Source: Clostridium culturomicium
GTDB lineage: Bacteria; Bacillota; Clostridia; Clostridiales; Clostridiaceae
Length of the DNA stretch: 64,000 nucleotides
Direction: 5' to 3'
Assembly (NCBI RefSeq): GCF_000821305.1
Contig: NZ_CCXK01000017.1
Coordinates: forward strand, 1,180,159-1,244,158
Shown: in pieces, positions 25,558 through 33,966 of the stretch
Position numbering within the stretch: position 1 is the first letter of the stretch
Layout of the letters: the number at the start of each line of letters is the position of its first letter
Translations under genes and position numbers: made by a program
Notes under the pieces: generated by a model
Databases searched by the model: none
The model's input: the letters and a program-made list of their open reading frames with translations, nothing else
Told to the model about the DNA's origin: nothing

Positions 25558-25601
25558 AAAGCTTTTAGATTTGCTTTTTTCTATCAAATCTATTTTGCTT
25601 T
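25558..25601. other. Long hairpin just upstream of the acyltransferase ribosome site
   Basis: AAAGC...TAGATTTG pairs with CAAATCTA...GCTTT around a 12-base loop. On the minus strand it ends 4 bases before the AGGAGG of the acyltransferase gene. On the plus strand it is followed by seven T, but no plus gene ends here. It could protect or control the mRNA 5' end. The rest of 25602-25804 shows nothing. Confidence 0.5.
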
Positions 25602-25804
25602 TTTTCTTGTATTTAGGATTTCTAATTTTATTCTCAATTATTACAAAGGATTGTTATCATGACTATTTTTCCATAATATAATCCTCACTTAAATTTTACT
25701 TGTACTTAAAATTTATTCATCATCCTAATCTATTATTCCTTGTACTTTTTTCAAAAAAATAATTGTATAAAGTCTTCTTGGTTAAGGCCTAAAAACAAAA
25801 AAAC

Positions 25805-25837
25805 ACCTATATATTTGAATTTCTCCAATATATAGGT
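25805..25837 (-). terminator. Intrinsic terminator after desulfoferrodoxin
   Basis: A perfect 11-base repeat ACCTATATATT / AATATATAGGT with a minus-strand tail GTTTTTTTG lies 13 bases after the desulfoferrodoxin stop. Confidence 0.85.
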
Positions 25838-25849
25838 ATAAATTCTCTT

Positions 25850-26230
25850 TTACTTTTCAGCCTTCCATAAACTATGAAGATTGCAATAAGCATAAGCTGC
25901 TATTACCTCGTCAGTGTCTGTAAGCATAAACTCTGCCATAGGTGCATCTTCTGGAGCTAATACTTTTCTTTGATTTCCGTCCTTAGTTTCTATGGAAATC
26001 CACTCAATGTAATGCTCCTTAACCATAGGATGTGCAATAGCTCCAACTGAAACAGTTACCTTATTGCCCTCAACAGCTATAACTGGCACATGTTTTTCAG
26101 TTGCTGCATCTGAAGTTCCTGGAATTATCTCTTGCATTTTCTTTCCACAACAGAATACTGGCACCCCTGATTTTTTAACATAGGTCACTATGTTTCCGCA
26201 AGTCTCACAAATATAAAATTTTTGTTCCAT
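25850..26230 (-). CDS. Desulfoferrodoxin (superoxide reductase, two-iron class)
   Basis: The 126-residue protein reduces superoxide to peroxide without forming oxygen. Center I ligands are CETCGN and FCCGKKM (CxxC plus CC); center II ligands are the His residues in KHVPVI, AIAHPMVKEHYIEW and the Cys/His of YCNLHSLW. All ligands of a full class I desulfoferrodoxin are present. The ATG at 26230 is used because GGAGG lies 10 bases upstream; an earlier ATG at 26245 would contain the ribosome site. Own terminators on both sides make it a single-gene unit, a typical oxidative-stress gene of anaerobes. Confidence 0.93.
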   Translation of the reverse strand: MEQKFYICETCGNIVTYVKKSGVPVFCCGKKMQEIIPGTSDAATEKHVPVIAVEGNKVTVSVGAIAHPMVKEHYIEWISIETKDGNQRKVLAPEDAPMAEFMLTDTDEVIAAYAYCNLHSLWKAEK

Positions 26231-26341
26231 AAATATATCCTCCATTGAAAATTTACTTTTGTTTTAAATTCTATTCTTAAAACAATGTGATTATTACTAT
26301 TATTCTACATATACCTGAAATATCCTTCTTTTAAAGATAAA

Positions 26342-26375
26342 CTCCCACAGCTATAAAATTAATAATCTGTGGGAG
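26342..26375 (-). terminator. Intrinsic terminator of the dhaL-dhaK-lsrF-VOC operon
   Basis: A perfect 9-base repeat CTCCCACAG / CTGTGGGAG followed on the minus strand by TTTATCTTT, 18 bases after the VOC gene. Confidence 0.75.
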
Positions 26376-26392
26376 CACTTAAATTAACTCAA

Positions 26393-26713
26393 TTATTTTT
26401 CTTCATATAATTCAAAAATAGTATCATCCTTAATAATGAAAGCTATTCTTACCCCTGGTCCAATCTCTACTGGCCCAAATATCAGCTGCTGTGCTTCTGC
26501 TATATAAGGCCCTGCATCATCAACCTTATAAGCAACATGAGGATTCTTATGCATTATTTCTGGGAATGGTGTACCTTCTTCAAATTTCAAGTACTCAATT
26601 TTATAATCATAATCATCTGGATTACTCATCCAAAGCTTCATATCTTCGTTATAAGTCATTCCTTGTCTTAAATTTGTTACTGGAATTCCAACGTGCATAT
26701 ATTGTGCTGACAT
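26393..26713 (-). CDS. VOC-fold protein in the DhaKL-LsrF operon
   Basis: The 106-residue protein starts MSAQYMHVGIPVTNLRQGM and contains HVAYKVDDAGPYI and a C-terminal IFELYEEK, the repeats of a single VOC half-barrel pair. No complete glyoxalase metal set is obvious. It is the last gene of the operon, 19 bases after the lsrF homologue. In the E. coli lsr operon an unrelated small isomerase (LsrG) stands at this step, so an isomerase role is a reasonable guess but only a guess. Confidence 0.65.
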   Translation of the reverse strand: MSAQYMHVGIPVTNLRQGMTYNEDMKLWMSNPDDYDYKIEYLKFEEGTPFPEIMHKNPHVAYKVDDAGPYIAEAQQLIFGPVEIGPGVRIAFIIKDDTIFELYEEK

Positions 26714-26731
26714 AATTATATCCCCCTCAAA

Positions 26732-27616
26732 CTACTTTATTTTGTTTTTAACATCCCTATAAAATTCATAGGCAAGCTTACTATTATAATTTTCATGTAC
26801 AACTTTACCTATTGCTTTACACATTGCAAGCGGATCTTCTGCTTGGAAAATATTACGTCCCATGTCAACTCCTGCAGCTCCTTCCACCATAGCTTTATAC
26901 GCCATTTCAAGAGCTTCATCCTCTGGAACCTTTTTCCCACCTGCCACAACTATTGGCACTGGGCATGCAGCTACCACCTTTTCAAAATCATCGCAATAAT
27001 AGGTTTTTACTATATGAGCTCCAAACTCTGCAAGCATCCTTGTCGCAAGAAGAAAAAACTTTGTAGTTCTCTCCATCTGCTTACCAACAGCCACAACTCC
27101 CAGTGTAGGAATTCCATACCGATTTCCTGCATCTATGGCTTTACAAAGATTTTCGATTGAAGACTTCTCTCCTGGTGCTCCAATAAAAGTTTGAACCGCC
27201 ATACAAGAAGCATTCATTCTTATTGCATCTTCAATGTTAACTCCTATAACTTCATGACTCATATCATCATCAAGAACGCTACTTCCCGCTGAACATCTTA
27301 AAGCTAATCCTTTATTAAAGGTTGGAGGTACACAAGTTCTAATAGCTCCCCTTGTTGCCATAAACACATCCACCTCTGGAGCAAGCTTTGGAACAACTAA
27401 GTCTAATCTCTCAAGTCCAGCTGTAGAACCCATGATGTAACCGTGGTCAAAGGCCAACATAACTGTTTTGCCTGTAGCTGGATTGAAAATTCTAGACAAT
27501 CTATCCTTCATTCCCCAATCTGCATGTTCAGCTCCCTTAACATGAAAATTCTGCTTAGGTGGCCTTATATCCAAATGATAATCCTTTTCTAATTGATTTC
27601 CGTCTTTATCTGCCAT
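26732..27616 (-). CDS. lsrF: LsrF-type 3-hydroxy-5-phosphonooxypentane-2,4-dione thiolase / DhnA aldolase family
   Basis: The 294-residue class I aldolase-fold protein resembles E. coli LsrF (291 residues) over the full length. It shares WGMKDRLSRIFNP, GKTVMLAFDHGY, AEFGAHIVKTYYCDDF (with the Schiff-base Lys), CPVPIVVAGGKK and GVDMGRNIFQ. LsrF cleaves the phosphorylated AI-2 breakdown intermediate to DHAP and acetyl-CoA. Here it sits with DhaK and DhaL instead of LsrK and an Lsr transporter, so the substrate may be AI-2 or a related branched or short sugar phosphate. Confidence 0.8.
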   Translation of the reverse strand: MADKDGNQLEKDYHLDIRPPKQNFHVKGAEHADWGMKDRLSRIFNPATGKTVMLAFDHGYIMGSTAGLERLDLVVPKLAPEVDVFMATRGAIRTCVPPTFNKGLALRCSAGSSVLDDDMSHEVIGVNIEDAIRMNASCMAVQTFIGAPGEKSSIENLCKAIDAGNRYGIPTLGVVAVGKQMERTTKFFLLATRMLAEFGAHIVKTYYCDDFEKVVAACPVPIVVAGGKKVPEDEALEMAYKAMVEGAAGVDMGRNIFQAEDPLAMCKAIGKVVHENYNSKLAYEFYRDVKNKIK

Positions 27617-27631
27617 TTTACTAACTCCTTA

Positions 27632-28630
27632 CTACTTCTTTAAAGCTGGTGTATTACAAGGAGCGTTCCAATAATGTACTAGCTCATCATCCATTCTAGC
27701 CATAAACATTTGGAAACCAGCCTGCTCTTGAACTGTTAAGAGTTCTCCAACATGATTTGCAACTAACTCTATATTTTTCTCTTTTAATAAAGCTTCACAT
27801 TTTCTAAATACAATGTATAACTCCATCAAAGTAGTCGCTCCAGTTCCATTAAGGATAAGCATTACTTTTTCTCCTTCTTTGATGCTTAAGTCATTAATTA
27901 AAGCATTAAGCATTATTTCAGCAGTTTCATCAGCTGACTTCATTGGCTGACGTCCACCACCACCTTCACCATGCTGTCCCATTCCTATTTCCATTTCATC
28001 TTCATTTAAATCAGCAAGAAGACTTCCTGTGGCAGGGTGAGTTGCTCCCTTAACTGCCACTGCTAAAGTAGCCATATTATCTGCAAATCTTTGAGCTATA
28101 GCAGCAACTTCCTCTAAGGATTTTCCTTCAGCAGCTGCAGCTCCAGCAATTTTATAGGTTGGAATACAGCCTACTAAGCCTCTTCTATCATCACTATTTT
28201 CACGAGGAGCATTTGCTATATCCTCTTGGGTAACAACCTTTATTACATTTAACCCTTCTTTTTTGCAAGTCTTCATTGTTAAATTTCCTGTTAACATATC
28301 TCCTGCATGGTTTAAAACTATATATAAAACACCCTTACCTTTGTCTGCAAGTTTTATAGCATCTACACATGCCTTTGGCCCTGGTGCTGCAAAAACATCT
28401 CCAACAACAGAAATATCAACCATTCCTTCTCCAACAAAACCACTAATTGCTGGTTCATGACCTGAACCACCTTGAGTTACAATTGTTACACGTTCAGCTT
28501 CTGTAAGTTTATTATTAATTACCATTCTACCTTCACCTAAAGTAACTAAATCCTTATGTGCTGCTTCAAATCCTTCTAATAATTCAGCTGTTAAGTTTGA
28601 TTGATCATTGATAAATTTCTTCATCTTCAT
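27632..28630 (-). CDS. dhaK: Dihydroxyacetone kinase subunit DhaK-like
   Basis: The 332-residue DhaK-fold protein binds the keto or aldose substrate. It has TQGGSGHEPAISGFVG (residues about 54-70), GDVFAAPGP, an acidic-metal loop, and GMGQHGEGGG, where the His forms a hemiaminal with the substrate carbonyl. The ATG at 28630 follows GGGGG by 8 bases; the alternative at 28645 contains the ribosome site. DhaL follows the usual partner arrangement 65 bases upstream. No DhaM is present, so the phosphate donor should be ATP. Confidence 0.85.
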   Translation of the reverse strand: MKMKKFINDQSNLTAELLEGFEAAHKDLVTLGEGRMVINNKLTEAERVTIVTQGGSGHEPAISGFVGEGMVDISVVGDVFAAPGPKACVDAIKLADKGKGVLYIVLNHAGDMLTGNLTMKTCKKEGLNVIKVVTQEDIANAPRENSDDRRGLVGCIPTYKIAGAAAAEGKSLEEVAAIAQRFADNMATLAVAVKGATHPATGSLLADLNEDEMEIGMGQHGEGGGGRQPMKSADETAEIMLNALINDLSIKEGEKVMLILNGTGATTLMELYIVFRKCEALLKEKNIELVANHVGELLTVQEQAGFQMFMARMDDELVHYWNAPCNTPALKK

Positions 28631-28694
28631 AATTGATACCCCCATAATATTATTAAATTACTTTTTAAACGAGAAAATTTCATCTTTTAACTAA

Positions 28695-29315
28695 TTACTT
28701 TATTCCCTCTGCGAGCCCAACAAAGAAAATTGATGCACTCACTGCTCCAGCATCTGGTGTTCCTATCGTTTGTTCCTTATAGCTTCTAGCACGTCCATAT
28801 TTCGAAATAAAAGCTTCACTTGCTTTAGCTCCTTCAACTGCTGCTTTACTAGCACTTGTAAGCACTTCTGTTATATCATCTTCAGCTTTATTTGCTGCTT
28901 CCACTGCTGGAATTAAAGCATCCATCATAGTTTTATCTCCGACCTTTGCCTTTGTAATATCCTCCATTGCACTTAAGCTGCCTAAAAACATCTTTTTTAA
29001 AACTTGTCCGTCTATTTGATCTATACCTCTTAAAGGTTCTGCCAATCCACCAATCATAGTTCCATAAAGGGGTCCTGCACTTCCACCATTCACAGACATG
29101 ATTTCATCCCCTAAATCTTCTATGAATTCCCCAAGTGATTCATCCCCCCACTCTGAAACTTTTCTCTCTATCAGCATAGCTATCTTATTTATTGTTACTC
29201 CATGGTCTCCATCACCAAATCGTGAATCTATATCACTTAAATACGCACTTTCTGCCTTCCAAAGCTCTGCAACCTTTAAAAGCATCTTCCCAATGCAACC
29301 TTTATCAATTAACAT
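28695..29315 (-). CDS. dhaL: Dihydroxyacetone kinase subunit DhaL-like
   Basis: The DhaL-type nucleotide-binding subunit has about 206 residues. Metal/ADP motif SDIDSRFGDGDHGVTINK (Asp residues bind Mg-nucleotide), SVNGGSAGPLYGTMIGG and GDKTMMDALIPA, with the C-terminal PDAGAVSASIFF. The ATG at 29315 is chosen for its spacing from AAAGGA. It is the first gene of the operon after the SorC regulator and its terminator. Absence of DhaM suggests an ATP-dependent two-subunit kinase. Confidence 0.85.
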   Translation of the reverse strand: MLIDKGCIGKMLLKVAELWKAESAYLSDIDSRFGDGDHGVTINKIAMLIERKVSEWGDESLGEFIEDLGDEIMSVNGGSAGPLYGTMIGGLAEPLRGIDQIDGQVLKKMFLGSLSAMEDITKAKVGDKTMMDALIPAVEAANKAEDDITEVLTSASKAAVEGAKASEAFISKYGRARSYKEQTIGTPDAGAVSASIFFVGLAEGIK

Positions 29316-29492
29316 TAGTAACACCATCCTTTCGATAAAAGTATCATTTGTAACTTTAGTTTATCACCTTTGTTAATTATTTGCAATAAATTCCCAGAAT
29401 ATTTTGCTAATTTTTTATTATTAATTATTTAATATTTAAACTCTCTTAACTTCACCTTAATAAAGTGGAAGCTATGGAGAATTAATAAAGAA

Positions 29493-29525
29493 AACACCTG
29501 ATAATTCAAAAGTTTATCAGGTGTT
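29493..29525 (-). terminator. Intrinsic terminator after the SorC-type regulator
   Basis: A 12-base inverted repeat AACACCTGATAA / TTATCAGGTGTT has a tail of TTTTC on the minus strand. The operon promoter probably lies between it and dhaL (TTGCAA with TAAACT about 17 bases downstream, near 29392-29364), which is only a weak match. Confidence 0.75.
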
Positions 29526-29550
29526 ACATTTTATTTTTATATTTTTCATT

Positions 29551-30495
29551 TTATATTAATTCTAAAACTTCCTTTACTGCATTCTCCGGAGCAATCAAAT
29601 GGTCTATTAATCGAGCTTTTAATGCAGCTGCTAATGCTTTAGGATTTATATTAGAAGCACATATTCCAATGACATTCTTTGTTTCCTTCAATAACTGGAT
29701 TGGAATTTGTATTGCAAAATCCATATCAGAATAGATTATTTCTCCCTGTATATTCACATAATAATTTAATATACGGCCAACAGCTTTCTTCTTTTTAAGG
29801 ATATCTCCAAAACGTGCTACTGATGCAAAGTCAGGACTTGATGGATAATTACCAATGTTAACAATAGCTGTATCCATATTGCTCCAGCACTTAAAGGTTT
29901 CTTTATAATTTTCTAATTCTCTCATTATACAAAGTTCTTGTTCTGAAGCTAAAACAGCAGGCGCATATAAATAAGTAGGATTAGCTCCTGCTACCATAGA
30001 AAACACTCTAACCAGCTCATTTGAGTGGTAATTTCTATTTCCTATACTGCTGTTACCTACTAGTGGACAAATACTCTTTGCTAAGCCCTCCATAGTCTCT
30101 TCCTGTTCCATAATTGAAATCAAATTGCCAATAATCTGGCCCCATCCAATTCCATAATTATTTCCCTTTAACTCCATCATATAAGTTAAAGCAGCTTTTG
30201 AAAGAGCATCATTGGTGAGATTATCATTATTTAAGTTTGGTACAACTACACCACCCTGAAGATCAAATATGTTTTTCAACTTATTTAAAGCAGTTTTATT
30301 CCCCTCAAAAGGAGAACGAATTTCTATATTTACAATTCCAAGCTCCTTAGCTTCCTTAAGCATTCTGCTTACTAAAGGTCGTGAAACCTCATATATCTTT
30401 GCTATTTCACTTTGCGTTCTATCCTCTTCATAATATAATTTTGCTATTTTAATTAATTTTTGCATTTTTTCATTACTTATGTTCATATTCACCAC
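29551..30495 (-). CDS. SorC/LsrR-family sugar-binding transcriptional regulator
   Basis: The 314-residue protein has an N-terminal helix-turn-helix (DRTQSEIAKIYEVSRPLVSRML, about residues 23-46) and a C-terminal sugar-phosphate-binding domain (GNNYGIGWGQIIGNLI; DHLIAPENAV at the end). LsrR, the AI-2-phosphate regulator, belongs to this family. Its position directly upstream of dhaL-dhaK-lsrF makes it the probable regulator of that operon. It is separated by a terminator, so it can be transcribed alone. Confidence 0.85.
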   Translation of the reverse strand: MVNMNISNEKMQKLIKIAKLYYEEDRTQSEIAKIYEVSRPLVSRMLKEAKELGIVNIEIRSPFEGNKTALNKLKNIFDLQGGVVVPNLNNDNLTNDALSKAALTYMMELKGNNYGIGWGQIIGNLISIMEQEETMEGLAKSICPLVGNSSIGNRNYHSNELVRVFSMVAGANPTYLYAPAVLASEQELCIMRELENYKETFKCWSNMDTAIVNIGNYPSSPDFASVARFGDILKKKKAVGRILNYYVNIQGEIIYSDMDFAIQIPIQLLKETKNVIGICASNINPKALAAALKARLIDHLIAPENAVKEVLELI

Positions 30496-30560
30496 TCACA
30501 TTTGTCAAAATATACTTTACATAATTAACCTTAACATAATTTTCACCTTATTTCAAATAT

Positions 30561-30596
30561 AAATGGGAGCCTAAAGTTTCCTTTAGACTCCCATTT
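30561..30596 (-). terminator. Intrinsic terminator after the GH3 gene
   Basis: A long repeat AAATGGGAG-CTAAAG / CTTTAG-CTCCCATTT with one mismatch ends the esterase-PAP2-GH3 operon. Confidence 0.8.
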
Positions 30597-30619
30597 ATAT
30601 TTATTAAATTAAAGACGAC

Positions 30620-33016
30620 TTATCGATTCTTTAACTCCTCATTCATCAAGCAAATCATTTCATTTAACTGATCAGTTCCTAATTGCCCTTGGCTCATCAT
30701 AATTAGGTTTCTTAAAGGCATATCCATTACCATTGCTTCCATCATTTTAGCAATATCATTATCTCCATCCTCATTATCATCTCCACCGAACATTTGAGCC
30801 ATTTGTGCCTGAAGCATTCCTAGCACCTGCTGGCCAGTTCGAGTACACTGAATTTCTTCCATAGATGAGTTTAATGTAAATGGAGATCCTGGAATTCTTT
30901 CACTTGGAGGAAGCTCTCTGCCATATAAAGCCTCAAATTCCTTATCACTTACTTCTAAAGAACTTTGTGGTAAGTTGAAGTAAACTGGTGCTGCTGCCTC
31001 TAAATAAGCTATCTTATTCTCTTCTTCATCTCCTGAAACTTCTACTTTCGCTGAAAGTCTTGTATCTTGACTTGAAGCTCCAACCTTTATTTCATAAGCA
31101 CCACCTTCAACTGCCCAATTACTAATTTCAGCATTGTAGTAAGCAAAGCTTCTGCTATTCAACTTAAATGATACTTGTTTGCTCTCTCCTGGTGCTAAGA
31201 ATACTTTTTCGAAACCTTTAATTTCTTTTTCAGCTCTGAAAATCTTTGATTCACCCTTAGCAACATATAACTGAACAACCTCTGCACCTGAAATCTTACC
31301 AGTATTAGTAACTATAACCTCTACCATCAAGTCACAGTTTTCTCCAGTAACATTTAAATCACTATATTCAAATTCAGTATAAGAAAGTCCGTATCCAAAA
31401 GGATAAGCTACATTCTTCTGAATCTTGTCATAATATCTATATCCTACAAAAATACTTTCTCTATATTCTACGCTTCTAGTTCCACCTAGGAAGTAATTGA
31501 TGCTTGGATTATCCTCTAAGGCAGCTGGGAAGGTTTCTGCAAGCTTTCCACTTGGATTTGCTTTTCCATAAAGAAGATTAGCACAAGCAGTTCCTGTTCC
31601 TTGTCCACCAAGATATGCAAGAAGTATTCCTTTAACTTTATCTGCCCATGGCATTACAATTGGAGCACCACAAAGTAGTATAACTACTACATTTTCATTT
31701 ACCTTAGCTACTTCTTCAATTAGCTTGTTATGGCTTTCTGGCATATCTAGGTTAGTTCTATCAAAGCCTTCACTTTCATATTCATCTGGAAGTCCTGCAA
31801 ATATAAATACCTTTTCCTTGCCTGCTGCCGCCTTGCAAGCCTCTGCTATCATGTCTTCATGAATGCTGTGATCCTTTAAGCAGTATCCTGGTACATATTC
31901 AACCTTACCATCTAAAGCTTTTATTGCATCAAAAGCATTGTCAAGCTGAGTTGGGTTAATCTTGCTACTTCCAGCTCCCTGGTATCTTGGAGTCTTTGCA
32001 AATGCGCCAACTACTAAGATATCACTTTCAACAGATGCTGGAAGAATTCCGCCTTCGTTCTTAAGTAGTACCGCTGACTGCTCTGCTGCTTTTACTGCAA
32101 GATTGTGGTGAGCTACCTTATCATAAACAAAGTCTGGTTTTTGATTTTCTTGAGCCTTTAATATTAATTCTACAACTCTTTCTACTATTTTATCTAAAGT
32201 TTCCTCAGATAATTTGCCTTCCTTGACTGCTTTAACTATTAAGGTATCATTTATTCCATTTGTACTTGGCATTTCTAAATCTAAACCAGCTTCTACTCCC
32301 TTAACACGGTCACTTGTTGCACCCCAATCAGTTACTACTAAGCCTTTAAATCCCCACTCGGTACGAAGTATGTCCGTTAGAAGAGTTTTATTCTCACTTG
32401 CATAAGTACCATTTAAAAGATTATAAGAACACATCACTGTCCAAGGCTGTGCACTCTTAACTGCCTCTTCAAAACCTGCAAGATAAATTTCCCTTAAAGC
32501 TCTTTCATCAATAACAGAGTTAGAAATCATACGTCCTTTTTCTTGGTTGTTTGCTGCAAAATGCTTTAAAGAAGTTCCAACTCCCTGGCTTTGAACACCA
32601 GAAATTAAAGCAGCAGCAATTTGTCCTGCAATATATGGATCTTCACTTACATATTCAAAGTTTCTCCCACATAGTGGAGAACGCTTTATATTTACTCCTG
32701 GACCTAAAATAACTGAAACCTTTTCCTGTTGGCACTCTTCTCCAATAGCCTTACCTATTTCAAACATTAACTCTCTATCGAAAGAACAAGCTGTTGTGCA
32801 GGCCGTTGGAAAACAGGTTGCTGGAACACTATCATTTATACCTAAGTGATCAGCATCCTCCGCTTGCTTTCTTAATCCATGAGGACCATCTGTAACCATT
32901 ATTTTATTTAGTCCTAATCTCTCTACACTCTTTAAATGCCAAAAATCATGTCCTGAACATAATCCAGCTTTCTCTTCTAAAGTCATTTTCTTAACTAATT
33001 CTTTTGCTGTTGTCAT
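30620..33016 (-). CDS. Glycoside hydrolase family 3 (beta-glucosidase/xylosidase type)
   Basis: The 798-residue enzyme lacks a signal peptide, so it is cytoplasmic. Its GH3 N-domain has MTDGPHGLRKQ-like start, LKHFAANNQE (substrate-binding KHF), and VTDWGATS with the nucleophile Asp near residue 224. The (alpha/beta)6 domain follows, then a fibronectin III-like domain (about 560-640). An unusual tail of about 110 residues rich in Met, Gln and acidic residues ends the protein. It removes glucose or xylose from oligosaccharides; the exact sugar is not readable. Last gene of the operon. Confidence 0.9.
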   Translation of the reverse strand: MTTAKELVKKMTLEEKAGLCSGHDFWHLKSVERLGLNKIMVTDGPHGLRKQAEDADHLGINDSVPATCFPTACTTACSFDRELMFEIGKAIGEECQQEKVSVILGPGVNIKRSPLCGRNFEYVSEDPYIAGQIAAALISGVQSQGVGTSLKHFAANNQEKGRMISNSVIDERALREIYLAGFEEAVKSAQPWTVMCSYNLLNGTYASENKTLLTDILRTEWGFKGLVVTDWGATSDRVKGVEAGLDLEMPSTNGINDTLIVKAVKEGKLSEETLDKIVERVVELILKAQENQKPDFVYDKVAHHNLAVKAAEQSAVLLKNEGGILPASVESDILVVGAFAKTPRYQGAGSSKINPTQLDNAFDAIKALDGKVEYVPGYCLKDHSIHEDMIAEACKAAAGKEKVFIFAGLPDEYESEGFDRTNLDMPESHNKLIEEVAKVNENVVVILLCGAPIVMPWADKVKGILLAYLGGQGTGTACANLLYGKANPSGKLAETFPAALEDNPSINYFLGGTRSVEYRESIFVGYRYYDKIQKNVAYPFGYGLSYTEFEYSDLNVTGENCDLMVEVIVTNTGKISGAEVVQLYVAKGESKIFRAEKEIKGFEKVFLAPGESKQVSFKLNSRSFAYYNAEISNWAVEGGAYEIKVGASSQDTRLSAKVEVSGDEEENKIAYLEAAAPVYFNLPQSSLEVSDKEFEALYGRELPPSERIPGSPFTLNSSMEEIQCTRTGQQVLGMLQAQMAQMFGGDDNEDGDNDIAKMMEAMVMDMPLRNLIMMSQGQLGTDQLNEMICLMNEELKNR

Positions 33017-33072
33017 TTTTCTGCCTCCTTCAATTAAATAAATTTCAAATTTTGCATTTTTAATCTATCCGA

Positions 33073-33927
33073 TTATCCTTTTATTACCTTACCTTTACTT
33101 TCTGACTCAACATGAGAAGTATTTTTCTTTACCCATTTACTAATTAAATAGAATGATACAATTGAAATTGTTGCACCCATAGTTACATCTGAAGCGAAGT
33201 GAGCGCCCATAATTACACGACTTATCATTACCATTGCAATCCAAGTTCCTGCAATAACCTTCAAGTGTTTTTCTTTTCCTCTTAATGATGTTACAAAAGT
33301 AGGAAGTAATGTAACCCACATTATTACTGCTGAATTAGCTGAGTGTCCAGATGGGAATGACATATACTCATTATTAGTATTTAAACCTTGTGGTATAAAC
33401 CATAAACTGAACTCATTATAAGGTGCTTCCATACTGCGGAATCTTAATCTTCCCCAAAACATTTTGATTATATTAATTACTACTATTGCTGCTACAAATG
33501 TTAAGATACCAATTATAGCCGCTTGCCTTAAACTCTTACTTTCTTCTTTACTAAGTATTTTGGTAATCCATAAAGCTGCTATAGCATAAACTGCTGCTAG
33601 AATTCCTGCTACTGGTGCTTTAATTCCGCCTAAATAATTCATTGGCATAATTGCTGCCATAAAACTAAACATAATCAGAAGCACTCCAAAGATTATATTA
33701 AATAATATAGCCTTCCACTTTGCATTATACTTTCCAGTTGTAATTAATGCAGCTAAGCTGAATACAGCAATAAGAGCTCCAGGCAATTCCCCAAAGGCTT
33801 CAAAAAAATGTCCATATCCGCTTTGTGGATTGTAAACAGCCTTTGAAATCTGCAAATCAGTAAAAGTAAATATTACTAATAATACAGCAACAATACCTAA
33901 AAACCATAACTTTTCATTTTTTTTCAT
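33073..33927 (-). CDS. PAP2-superfamily membrane phosphatase
   Basis: The 284-residue membrane protein has about six helices and the PAP2 motifs KxxxGRLRFR (FWGRLRFRS), PSGHSANSA and HFASDVTMGA with catalytic His residues. Family members remove phosphate from lipids or undecaprenyl diphosphate. It lies 56 bases before GH3 and 39 bases after the esterase, so it is in the same operon; its link to sugar use is unclear. Confidence 0.85.
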   Translation of the reverse strand: MKKNEKLWFLGIVAVLLVIFTFTDLQISKAVYNPQSGYGHFFEAFGELPGALIAVFSLAALITTGKYNAKWKAILFNIIFGVLLIMFSFMAAIMPMNYLGGIKAPVAGILAAVYAIAALWITKILSKEESKSLRQAAIIGILTFVAAIVVINIIKMFWGRLRFRSMEAPYNEFSLWFIPQGLNTNNEYMSFPSGHSANSAVIMWVTLLPTFVTSLRGKEKHLKVIAGTWIAMVMISRVIMGAHFASDVTMGATISIVSFYLISKWVKKNTSHVESESKGKVIKG

Positions 33928-33966
33928 AACATATCCCTCAATTCATATGAAAATAATCAAAATAAT

